Of a stretch of 64,000 bases of DNA, positions 34,221 to 42,678 are shown in pieces. Source of the stretch: Pseudomonas monteilii NBRC 103158 = DSM 14164 (GTDB taxonomy: Bacteria > Pseudomonadota > Gammaproteobacteria > Pseudomonadales > Pseudomonadaceae); NCBI RefSeq assembly GCF_000730605.1, contig NZ_BBIS01000034.1:1-64000 (forward strand), written 5' to 3'. The position numbers were made by a program, and so were the translations under genes. The notes under the pieces are model-generated. The model was not told the origin of the DNA, searched no databases, and saw nothing but the letters and a program-made list of their open reading frames with translations. Numbering within the stretch: position 1 is the stretch's first letter; each line of letters begins with the position of its first letter.

Positions 34221-34739
34221 TTGTCTTCTGCACAGAGCCCACACGCCGATCTGGTCGGTGCGCTGTACCGCGACCATCGCGGCTGGCTGCTCGCCTGGCT
34301 GCAACGCAGCATGGCCTGCCGCCAACGTGCCGAAGACTTGAGCCAGGACACCTTCGTGCGCCTGCTCGGCCGCGAGCAGCTGGACACCCCCCGCGAACCC
34401 CGCGCTTTCATCGCCGCCGTGGCCAAGGGGCTGATGTTTGACCACTTCCGCCGTGCGGCGCTGGAACAGGCCTACCTGGCCGAGCTGGCGCTGATCCCGG
34501 AAGCTGAACAGCCCTCGCCCGAAGTGCAGCACCTGATCCTCGAAGACCTCATGGCCATCGACCGCCTGCTGGGCAAGCTGTCGAGCAAGGCCCGCGCGGC
34601 CTTCCTGCACAACCGTCTGGACGGTATGGCCCATGCCGAGATCGCCGAGCGCCTGGGCGTTTCGGTATCGCGGGTGCGCCAGTACATCGCCCAAGGCATG
34701 CGCCAGTGCTACGTGGCCCTGTACGGGGAGCCGACGTGA
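34221..34739 (+). CDS. FecI-type ECF sigma factor (iron starvation)
   Basis: This 172-residue sigma70-family factor has region 2 (AEDLSQDTFVRLLGR) and region 4 (HAEIAERLGVSVSRVRQYI). It should drive the TonB receptor gene when signalled by FecR. No ATG is available before the conserved sequence, so the TTG at 34221, preceded by a G-rich site, is the likely start. The next gene starts at a GTG that overlaps its stop by 4 bp. Confidence 0.9.
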   Translation: MSSAQSPHADLVGALYRDHRGWLLAWLQRSMACRQRAEDLSQDTFVRLLGREQLDTPREPRAFIAAVAKGLMFDHFRRAALEQAYLAELALIPEAEQPSPEVQHLILEDLMAIDRLLGKLSSKARAAFLHNRLDGMAHAEIAERLGVSVSRVRQYIAQGMRQCYVALYGEPT

Positions 34740-35692
34740 GCAACGCGCCGGTTTCGTCCCGGGTACTTGAAGCCGCCATCGCCTGGAAACTCAGCCTCGG
34801 CGACGCCAGCGGCACACCGGATGAACGCAACGAATTCACGCGATGGCATGCCGCCAGTGAAGAACACGCGCGGGCCTGGCGCCAGCTCGGCGCCATGGAC
34901 CAACGCGTCAGCGCGGCGGCCGGCCCGGCACGCCAGGCCCTGCTGCAGTCGCGCGTCAGCCTGCGGCGCCGAATCGGCAAGGTTGGCGGCGGGCTGGCCG
35001 GGATGTTCCTGCTCGGTTCACTGCTGGCCTGGGTCGGCGCCCCGTCGCTGGCACCCAGCTACTGGCTGGCCGACCAGCGCACCGCAACTGGCGAGTTGCG
35101 TACCTTGCGCCTGCAAGACGGCACATTGCTGAGCCTGAACACCCACACCGCCGTGGATATCGACTACGCAGGCGAGCAACGGGTGATCGTGCTGCACCAA
35201 GGCGAAATTTCGGTCGAAACCGGCCACCAGGACCCGCGTCCGCTGCTGGTACGCACCGACGATGGTCGCCTGCGGCCACTGGGCACGCGCTTCCTGGTAC
35301 GCCGCGAAGCCGACGGTACGCGCCTGGAAGTGCTGCAAGCCTCGGTTGCGGCCATGCCGCATAACAGTGGCGACGAGCAGGTGCTGCGTGAAGGCCAGCA
35401 AGTGTTGATGAACGCCAACGGCCTCGGCCAGATCGGCACGGTGCCCGCCGGTGCCGATGCCTGGACCCGGGGCATGCTGGTGGCCGACAACGTGCGCCTG
35501 GGCGACCTGCTGGCCACGCTTGGCCAGTTCCGCAGTGGCCACCTGGGGGTGGACGCCAAGGTCGCCGACCTGCGCGTGACCGGCAGCTTCCCACTGACCG
35601 ACACCGACCTGGCGCTGGCATCACTGGTGCCGGCTTTGCCGGTGAAAATCGAGCGGCATACCCAGTGGTGGGTGAACGTGGTACCGAAGTAA
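34736..35692 (+). CDS. FecR-family anti-sigma/sigma regulator
   Basis: This 318-residue protein has a cytoplasmic N-terminal domain with the FecR WHAASEEHARAW motif (about residues 38-49), one membrane segment (about 80-105) and a periplasmic FecR domain ending in the STN-like secretin fold (RVTGSFPLTDTDLALASL). It receives the signal from the receptor's STN domain and controls the ECF factor encoded just upstream. The GTG start (GTGA overlap) is clearly coupled. Confidence 0.9.
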   Translation: MSNAPVSSRVLEAAIAWKLSLGDASGTPDERNEFTRWHAASEEHARAWRQLGAMDQRVSAAAGPARQALLQSRVSLRRRIGKVGGGLAGMFLLGSLLAWVGAPSLAPSYWLADQRTATGELRTLRLQDGTLLSLNTHTAVDIDYAGEQRVIVLHQGEISVETGHQDPRPLLVRTDDGRLRPLGTRFLVRREADGTRLEVLQASVAAMPHNSGDEQVLREGQQVLMNANGLGQIGTVPAGADAWTRGMLVADNVRLGDLLATLGQFRSGHLGVDAKVADLRVTGSFPLTDTDLALASLVPALPVKIERHTQWWVNVVPK

Positions 35693-35800
35693 GGCTGAAA
35701 GCCAAAAATACTGCTCAATAATTTTCAGATCAGCCCTGACACTTTTCAAATCTCGCTCGGCAAGGAAGCAGTTAGCACTTATCCGTCCAGGAGCCACTGC

Positions 35801-38236
35801 ATGTCCCGTGCTGTTGATCGTATCTTGCGCCCTAGCGTGATGGCCCTTGCCATCGCCATAGCCGCGCCATTGGCCAGCCCTGTCTTGTGTGCCGCCGAGC
35901 AATCCGCTGCGCGCGCCTATGACCTGCCCAGCGCCCCGCTGGCCACCACCCTGAACAAGATCGCCAGCCAGGCCGGTATCGCCCTGGCCATCGACCCGGC
36001 GTTGGTCAACGGCCGCTCCTCGGCCCCGGTGACCGGCCAGTACGACGGCCTAGGTGCCCTGCAAGCCGCTTTGCGCGGCACTGGCCTGCAACTGCAACAA
36101 AGCAGCGTGGGCAGCTACAGCCTGGTGGCTACGCCGGAAGGGACACTGGCGTTACCAGAAACAGCGATCAACGCTACAGCCAATTATGAAAGCGCCTGGG
36201 GGGCGGTCGAGGGTTACACCGCAACCCGCACGGCAGCAGGCACCAAGACAGACACTGCCATCGCCGAACTACCCCGCTCGGTAACCGTGATCACCCGGCA
36301 GCAGATGGAAGATCGGCCAGTACTCAGCCTGAATGATGCCCTGCGTTATACGGCAGGCGTGCAGAGCAGCGGCTACGGCTCCGACTCGCGCAGCGACTGG
36401 TTGCTGGTACGTGGTTTTGTGCCCACCCAGTTCCTAGATGGCCTGCCATTACCCAAGGGGAACTATGCCACCCCCAAAATCGAGCCCTGGAACCTGGAGC
36501 GCATCGCCGTGCTGCGCGGCCCGGCTTCATCAGTGTACGGCCAGACCCCGCCAGGCGGGTTGCTGGACATGACCAGCCGTCGGCCGCAACTGGAAAGCAG
36601 CCATGAAATCGAAGCCCAGGTTGGCAGCAACAATCACAAGCAGATCAATTTTGACAGCACCGGCAAGCTCGACGATGCAGGCCAGTTCCTCTACCGGGTG
36701 AGCGGTACCGTGCGTGACAGCGGCTCGCCGATCGACCATATACCGGACAAGCGCTATAACATCGCGCCCAGCCTGACCTGGAACATCAACGACGACACCA
36801 AGCTGACCTTCATCTCCCAGTACACCCGCGATGATACGGGTGTTACTGGCCAGTTCTTGCCTCTGCAAGGCACCAAGCTGGACAGCCCGGCGGGCAAGAT
36901 TTCTCACCACAAGAACCTGGGTGATCCGGATTGGGAGTCCTACGACCGCACCTACTACCACCTCGGCTATGCGTTCGAAACCCGCCTGAATGACACCTGG
37001 CAGTTCCGCCAGAACCTGCGCTATGCGCGCAACGAACTGGACTTCAAGGGCATTACCGCCGGCGGCTCGATCGGGCCAGCCGGACCGGACGAGGCCGTCA
37101 GCGCCGATGGCACCGTGCAACGTACTGCCGGTATCGTCGAAGAAGATATCTCCCAGTTCGCAGTGGATAACAACTTCCAGGCCGACTTCCAGACTGGCCA
37201 ACTCTCCCATACCCTGCTGCTGGGCCTCGACCATCAGCGCTCGGACAGCAACGCTCGCTGGCGTTGGGGCTCGGCCGGTGTGCCATCAAGCAATATCCAT
37301 AACCCGATATACGGCCAGGATTTCTCGAACGTTCAGTACTTCGACATGTACGACTACGATCAGAAAACCCAGCAGACCGGCCTGTACGCCCAAGACCAGA
37401 TGGCCTTGGACAACTGGCGCCTGACCCTGGGTGGTCGTGAGGACTGGGTGCATACCGGCACCACCTTCCACAATCAGGGCGACGCCACCAATACCCAGCG
37501 CGACAAGAAGTTCAGTGGTAACGCAGCGCTCAGTTATGTGTTCGATAACGGGCTGACGCCATACATCTCCTATGCCGAGTCGTTCCAGGCCGCTACCGGG
37601 TCAACCGTCAATAGCACCGATGCATTCAAGCCGACCGAAGGCAAGCAGTACGAGCTGGGTATCAAATACCAACCGCCAGGCAGCAAAAGCCTGTTCACCG
37701 CAGCTGTATTCGACCTGACGCAGCAGAACATGTCGGTGACCGAGGGTGGCGTCACCCGCCAGGTTGGCGAAGTGCGCGTGAAAGGCCTTGAGCTTGAGGC
37801 TACTTCGGATGTGAGCGAAAACCTCAAGCTGGTGGGCTCCTACACCTACAACGACAGCGAAATCACCAAAGGCACCCGTGAAGAGAAAGGCAAGCGCATG
37901 GCGCAGGTTCCGCGTAACCAGGCCACTGCCTGGGCCGACTACACCTGGAACAGCGGGGCGCTGGACGGCTTTGGCGTAGGCATTGGCGTGCGCTATGTGG
38001 GCGACACCTACGGCAACACCACGAATACCGACTGGGGCCATGTGGGCTCGTACACTGTGTACGACGCCTCCGTACATTACGACCTGGGCCGCCTGAACAG
38101 CACACTCAAAGGTGTCACCGTGGCCGTAGATGCGAAAAACCTGTTCAACAAGGACTACCTGTCGACGTGCGACGGGTACTACTGCTACTACGGCGACGAA
38201 CGCAACGTGGTCGCCAGCGTCAATTACAAGTTCTGA
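35801..38236 (+). CDS. TonB-dependent siderophore receptor with STN signalling domain
   Basis: This 811-residue outer-membrane receptor has a signal peptide (about 1-31), a secretin/TonB N-terminal (STN) domain (about 40-110), a plug domain with AELPRSVTVITRQQ and VLRGPASSVYGQTPPGG, and a 22-stranded barrel ending in the aromatic C-terminus NYKF. It resembles ferrioxamine/ferrichrome-type receptors, but the ligand cannot be fixed from sequence. AGGAG lies 8 bp before the ATG. With the two upstream genes it forms a cell-surface signalling unit. Confidence 0.92.
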   Translation: MSRAVDRILRPSVMALAIAIAAPLASPVLCAAEQSAARAYDLPSAPLATTLNKIASQAGIALAIDPALVNGRSSAPVTGQYDGLGALQAALRGTGLQLQQSSVGSYSLVATPEGTLALPETAINATANYESAWGAVEGYTATRTAAGTKTDTAIAELPRSVTVITRQQMEDRPVLSLNDALRYTAGVQSSGYGSDSRSDWLLVRGFVPTQFLDGLPLPKGNYATPKIEPWNLERIAVLRGPASSVYGQTPPGGLLDMTSRRPQLESSHEIEAQVGSNNHKQINFDSTGKLDDAGQFLYRVSGTVRDSGSPIDHIPDKRYNIAPSLTWNINDDTKLTFISQYTRDDTGVTGQFLPLQGTKLDSPAGKISHHKNLGDPDWESYDRTYYHLGYAFETRLNDTWQFRQNLRYARNELDFKGITAGGSIGPAGPDEAVSADGTVQRTAGIVEEDISQFAVDNNFQADFQTGQLSHTLLLGLDHQRSDSNARWRWGSAGVPSSNIHNPIYGQDFSNVQYFDMYDYDQKTQQTGLYAQDQMALDNWRLTLGGREDWVHTGTTFHNQGDATNTQRDKKFSGNAALSYVFDNGLTPYISYAESFQAATGSTVNSTDAFKPTEGKQYELGIKYQPPGSKSLFTAAVFDLTQQNMSVTEGGVTRQVGEVRVKGLELEATSDVSENLKLVGSYTYNDSEITKGTREEKGKRMAQVPRNQATAWADYTWNSGALDGFGVGIGVRYVGDTYGNTTNTDWGHVGSYTVYDASVHYDLGRLNSTLKGVTVAVDAKNLFNKDYLSTCDGYYCYYGDERNVVASVNYKF

Positions 38237-38242
38237 GTGAAT

Positions 38243-38263
38243 GGGGGCCGCTTTGCGGCCCCC
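38243..38263. terminator. hairpin after the receptor gene
   Basis: GGGGGCCGC and GCGGCCCCC flank TTT, seven bases after the receptor stop. No T-run follows, so it may attenuate rather than stop transcription into the PepSY gene. Confidence 0.6.
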
Positions 38264-38291
38264 GTTCCAACAGACAACAAACGGTACCGTG

Positions 38292-39404
38292 ATGAAAAGC
38301 CCAACCATCCGCCGCTGGTCCGTGATCCACACCTGGAGCAGCCTGGTCTGCACCCTGTTCCTGCTGTTGCTGGCAGTCACCGGTCTGCCGCTGATTTTCC
38401 ACCACGAACTCGAACATCTGCTTGGCGACGCCCCGCAATTGCGTGAAATGCCCGCAGGTACCCCACACCTCGACCTGCAGCAGCTGGTACTGAAAGCGGA
38501 GCAGCACCGCCCCGGCGAGGTCATGCAATACTTCGGCTACGACAAAGACGAACCCAATGGCGTGGTCGCCATCACCGCCGCCACTGCTGGCACCGACCCC
38601 AACTTGTCGCACACCTTCATGCTCGACGCCCGCACCGGCGAAGCCGTGGCCATGCCGGCCGCCAATGGCGGTTTCATGATGGTGATGCTGCGCCTGCATG
38701 TGGACATGTTCGCCGGCCTGCCCGGCAAGCTGCTGCTGGCTTTCATGGGCGTACTGTTCATCCTCGCAATCGTCTCCGGCACCGTGCTCTATGCGCCGTT
38801 CATGCGCCGCCTGGACTTCGGCACGGTACGCCACGAAAAATCCCGTCGCCTGCGCTGGCTCGACCTGCATAACCTGATCGGCGTGGTAACCCTGGCCTGG
38901 GCACTCACGGTAGGCGTGACCGGCGTAATCAGCGCCCTGTCCGACCTTGTCATCGCCGCCTGGCGCAACGACAGCCTGGCTGCCATGATCGCGCCTTACC
39001 GCGACGCCCCGCCGCTCACCCAGCGCGCGCCAGCCACACGCCTGCTGGAGATTGCCGAACAGGCTGCCCCCGGCATGCGCCCGGACTTCATCGCCTTCCC
39101 CGGCACACGCTTTTCCAGCGAACACCACTATGCGGTGTTCATGAACGGTGCCACACTCCTGAGTTCACACCTGTTCACGCCGGTACTGATCGACGCCCGC
39201 ACCTTGGCAGTTACAGCGGTCGGCGAGCGCCCCTGGTACATGGACGCCATGGGCCTGTCGCAACCCCTGCATTTCGGCGATTACGGCGGGCGCCCGATGC
39301 AACTCCTCTGGGCGGTGCTCGATGTGCTGACCATCATCGTGCTCGGCAGCGGCCTGTACCTGTGGTGGGGCAAGCAACGCAAACCCAAGGAGGCACGCGC
39401 ATGA
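38292..39404 (+). CDS. PepSY-associated membrane protein (siderophore reductase-like)
   Basis: This 370-residue inner-membrane protein has about four transmembrane segments (near residues 10-35, 145-170, 195-225 and 340-365) and two periplasmic PepSY-like regions. It is the iron-uptake PepSY_TM type, often beside TonB receptors; relatives such as FoxB reduce ferric siderophores in the periplasm. The ATG at 38292 gives MKSPTIRRWSVIHTW, the usual family start. It overlaps the next gene by 4 bp. Confidence 0.87.
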   Translation: MKSPTIRRWSVIHTWSSLVCTLFLLLLAVTGLPLIFHHELEHLLGDAPQLREMPAGTPHLDLQQLVLKAEQHRPGEVMQYFGYDKDEPNGVVAITAATAGTDPNLSHTFMLDARTGEAVAMPAANGGFMMVMLRLHVDMFAGLPGKLLLAFMGVLFILAIVSGTVLYAPFMRRLDFGTVRHEKSRRLRWLDLHNLIGVVTLAWALTVGVTGVISALSDLVIAAWRNDSLAAMIAPYRDAPPLTQRAPATRLLEIAEQAAPGMRPDFIAFPGTRFSSEHHYAVFMNGATLLSSHLFTPVLIDARTLAVTAVGERPWYMDAMGLSQPLHFGDYGGRPMQLLWAVLDVLTIIVLGSGLYLWWGKQRKPKEARA

Positions 39405-39577
39405 GCCATAAGTCGCAACCCGCCTCGCGCATTTTTGCCTGGCCGGCACTGATCGCCTTGCTGGGAGCCCTGGGGCTGTTCGCCGCCTTGCTGGGTGATG
39501 GTTGGTGGGATGGGCTGTCCTGGCTCGGGCTCGGCCTACCAGCATGGTTCTCGATACACGGCCTGTGGCGCCGCTGA
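39401..39577 (+). CDS. small membrane protein
   Basis: This 58-residue protein has two hydrophobic stretches (about 13-33 and 36-52) and ends in RR. An excellent AAGGAGG site lies inside the end of the PepSY gene, and the ATG overlaps its stop, so it is made together with that protein. It may be an accessory subunit of the reductase. I do not recognise a named family. Confidence 0.78.
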   Translation: MSHKSQPASRIFAWPALIALLGALGLFAALLGDGWWDGLSWLGLGLPAWFSIHGLWRR

Positions 39578-39648
39578 GGTAGCCGGCTAACACCTCCGTC
39601 CTGGCGCCCGGGCGCAGCATGGTCCGCCTTCGCAACAGGAGCCGGACC

Positions 39649-42600
39649 ATGACCACCCAGCCGCATTTTCACACGCTGGATAACCAGCTTGATGCACTGC
39701 TACCCCCCATTCATGGCGTCGAGCACAGCCTTGATCTGACGCTTGCCCAACTGTTCCCGGGCCTCTCCATCAGTGCGCGCACGCTGTTTTTCGGTACGCA
39801 TCACCTATTGCAACTGGTGGGATTCCATCTGTTCGACGGTGGCACTTTTCGTCTGCCTGCGGGTAGCCGCATCAGGCATGTCGACTACCCGGCACTTAGC
39901 CTACCTCCCGATTTCAGCAGCCGTATCGGCAGCTTCTGCCAAACCATTCGTCAGCAACTGCACGCGAGCCAGGCAGCGTACTGGCTGGAGCGCAACAGCA
40001 AAGGGCTGACGCGCGCTGTCAGCCTGGCAGTGTTGTTCCGCGACCAGCTGGATGCGGAAATTCGCTTGCGCACTACCGATCAGACCCTGTCTGCAGCGCA
40101 TGCCCAACTGCTCAGGACATGCCTGGAACTGCCACAACCTTGGCAGCGGCGGCACTTGCCCGTCACCGCACGCCCTCAGGTCTACCGCCTGTTGCTAACC
40201 AGCACTGACCCCAACTGGCGCAGCCATGTGCCGGGTTTTCTGGTGATTACCGAGCAGGGGGCTGAAGGACGTACGCTTGAGCACCCTGAACCGGTTGGCC
40301 GAGCACTATTGTGCAGTATCGCTCACGGCATCGAAGCCTTCGACAACCTGAACGATCTCCACAAGGAGGTATGCGAGCGCCTGGAAGATCCGCAGCAGAG
40401 CGAGCACCTGCTCAAGCTCATGATTACCCCTGCTGACCAGCAAAGCGCGCGTTGCGCGGCGCGTTTACGTTATGACTGGTATACCGAGGACGTGGCCGAC
40501 TACCTGGCCTCTACCTTGCGTGACGCCCAATCAAGGCACTTGAGCCATGCCTGGCAACTTGCATGGAAGCAAGGCAAGCAGCGTGATATCGAGCAGCTGG
40601 ACAACGCGCTTGCCCCAGCACTCGACATACGCAGAGCCGTCGGTAGCCGTGGCCCACTGGCCAACCGCTACGGCCTGCTGCTGGAGAAGCACATGCCCAA
40701 TTGGCTGCGCACCGCATCGCAGCAAGGTGTCGCTCACATCATGCAGGCCATGCAAGAACAGGTGATGGCCATCGAAGCGGCCAGTGCGCCTGGCATTCTG
40801 ACTTTGGAACAGTTCAGCCAGCAGCATTCGCTGCTGCAGTGGGTAAACGTGCGCCTGCGCGAGTACCTGCAACGTGACCCGGGCCTGGACTGCGATCCGC
40901 GTGATATCACCATCAGCGTCACCCTTGCCCGCCAGGTAGGGCCGATCGTGAACCCTCTCCCGCTGGGCAGCACAGTGGGCTACATTCCGGTGGTCAGCCG
41001 ACAACAGGTGGGCGGTACCGTCGAACTGGTGAATCACACCTACCGCCTCGACGAACTGGCGCTGCTGAACATCAGTTGGTTCGATGTGGACTACTGGCTG
41101 ACTGCCCGGGTCTATCTTCACGGTGATCAACCCTTGCCCGCGCTCACGCCATTGCGGGTAAAACAGATCGTACGGCGCCTGAATGCCGGCAGCGGTTACA
41201 AGGCTTACCTGCACACGCAATTGCTCGACTCGCCAGAGGGCCGATGGCGCCAGGCGGCATACACACAGGTCTACCGCGCCCGCCTGAATGCCGAAGCGGT
41301 AAAAGCGCGCTATGTAGGCCATTTTCTCGCCGACACTTTCGCGCAGGGGTATGGCTGGGCCAGCACGGTCATCCGCAACCCCGACAGCCATGCACGCCCA
41401 CATTACAACGAGCAACAGGTGATCGTTCAGCAACTGCTCGTACACGGCGATACATTGATGGGGGTTTTGCTGCTCGTCTCGCCAGAGAACTCGAATCGAA
41501 TCGTCGTTCATTGCCCTGACGTCCCGGACAGGCGCTATTGGCGTGAGTACCGCGACATCAAAGCGTTGATCCGGGCTATTCGCGGTGACCTGAGGTTGCA
41601 GGACTACCTGGTCCAGCGCCTGCCGCAGGCCAGCAGCAAAAAGCTCAAGGCGCGGTTGCTCAAGGGGCGGGTAGGTGGTGCATCCATTACACGGCAAACC
41701 ATCACTGGCGATCTGTATCAGGCACTCTACCGGGCCGAGGTCAGAAACCTGATCGCGCACACCGATTCCGTCACCCGCAGCAATCAGGAGCTGCTAGGAG
41801 AGTTCTCGGTCAATGTGCTGCGGCTGGTGCTGGACATTGTCACCTTCGTACTGCCGCAACGGACTTTGGTCGCCTTGGCATTTGGCCGTATGGCGATTTC
41901 CATATGGGATGGCTTCGAAGCGTTCGACCACGACGACCATGCGGGCGCCTTGCACCATGCCGTGGCTGCTCTCGGCCATGCCACCGCCGGGTTGAACGAT
42001 ATGGCAGGTTCCAGCTTGATGCGCCGTGCTTTGCGGGGGCTGCCCAAACCACCGCCGATACCCCTGCCTAAACACTACGAAACCGCGCCGGACCGTGCCA
42101 GGTTGCGCTACCGGATCGACTCGGTACAGGGTGAGGCCGTCTATGAACAACTGTCCGCCAGCCCCGGGCTGACCCAGTACTTCGTGCGGGATAACCTGGG
42201 CCGCTACTTCAATGTCAGTTTTGACGGCACCCGTTGGCGAGCTACCGATCCCGACCAGCCTTATGCGTACCTGAAACTGCCGATCAAGCGCAGTCAGGAT
42301 GGCAACTGGGTAGTGGACTCTCCCGTACGCTGGCATGACGGTTTGCCAGACATCACGCAACTGCTCAAACAGTGCCGACTGGCAATACCGCTTCAAGGCA
42401 CCGCAGATAGTGAGGACGAACACCTGTTCAACCACGACAGCACACAGTACCTGCAACTGCATAACCATCAGTTGCCAGTACGCCGCCACCTGCTGCCTGG
42501 CCACTATCACCTGGTGTTGCCCGCTGGCTTGTCTGGTGTCGTGCCTGCCTGGGCGGTGCTGCGCCACCAGGAGGGTGAATGGCGCATCCGGGTTCGCCAG

Positions 42601-42678
42601 ACCGGCCGCGGCAGCGACTGGCTGGCGTTACCCTCGGGCTATTCGGCCAGCTTGGGCAGCAGCCGGTCCAGCCGCTGA
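39649..42678 (+). CDS. large toxin-like protein (dermonecrotic toxin N-terminal type, DUF6543)
   Basis: This 1009-residue protein resembles the large Pseudomonas proteins whose N-terminal region is classified as a dermonecrotic toxin domain (DUF6543). A hydrophobic, possibly membrane-inserting segment lies at about residues 715-790 (VLRLVLDIVTFVLPQRTLV, then AFGRMAISIWDGFEAF). There is no signal peptide. No catalytic toxin domain is evident to me; the C-terminal third is polar. The ATG has AGGAG 8 bp upstream. The last 13 codons run antisense into the LPS kinase gene. The family assignment is recognition by eye, not a search. Confidence 0.7.
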   Translation: MTTQPHFHTLDNQLDALLPPIHGVEHSLDLTLAQLFPGLSISARTLFFGTHHLLQLVGFHLFDGGTFRLPAGSRIRHVDYPALSLPPDFSSRIGSFCQTIRQQLHASQAAYWLERNSKGLTRAVSLAVLFRDQLDAEIRLRTTDQTLSAAHAQLLRTCLELPQPWQRRHLPVTARPQVYRLLLTSTDPNWRSHVPGFLVITEQGAEGRTLEHPEPVGRALLCSIAHGIEAFDNLNDLHKEVCERLEDPQQSEHLLKLMITPADQQSARCAARLRYDWYTEDVADYLASTLRDAQSRHLSHAWQLAWKQGKQRDIEQLDNALAPALDIRRAVGSRGPLANRYGLLLEKHMPNWLRTASQQGVAHIMQAMQEQVMAIEAASAPGILTLEQFSQQHSLLQWVNVRLREYLQRDPGLDCDPRDITISVTLARQVGPIVNPLPLGSTVGYIPVVSRQQVGGTVELVNHTYRLDELALLNISWFDVDYWLTARVYLHGDQPLPALTPLRVKQIVRRLNAGSGYKAYLHTQLLDSPEGRWRQAAYTQVYRARLNAEAVKARYVGHFLADTFAQGYGWASTVIRNPDSHARPHYNEQQVIVQQLLVHGDTLMGVLLLVSPENSNRIVVHCPDVPDRRYWREYRDIKALIRAIRGDLRLQDYLVQRLPQASSKKLKARLLKGRVGGASITRQTITGDLYQALYRAEVRNLIAHTDSVTRSNQELLGEFSVNVLRLVLDIVTFVLPQRTLVALAFGRMAISIWDGFEAFDHDDHAGALHHAVAALGHATAGLNDMAGSSLMRRALRGLPKPPPIPLPKHYETAPDRARLRYRIDSVQGEAVYEQLSASPGLTQYFVRDNLGRYFNVSFDGTRWRATDPDQPYAYLKLPIKRSQDGNWVVDSPVRWHDGLPDITQLLKQCRLAIPLQGTADSEDEHLFNHDSTQYLQLHNHQLPVRRHLLPGHYHLVLPAGLSGVVPAWAVLRHQEGEWRIRVRQTGRGSDWLALPSGYSASLGSSRSSR

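Noticed and set aside
34221..34223. FecI-type factor regarded as truncated because it lacks an ATG
   Set aside because: TTG is a legitimate start, a G-rich site precedes it, and both sigma regions are complete.
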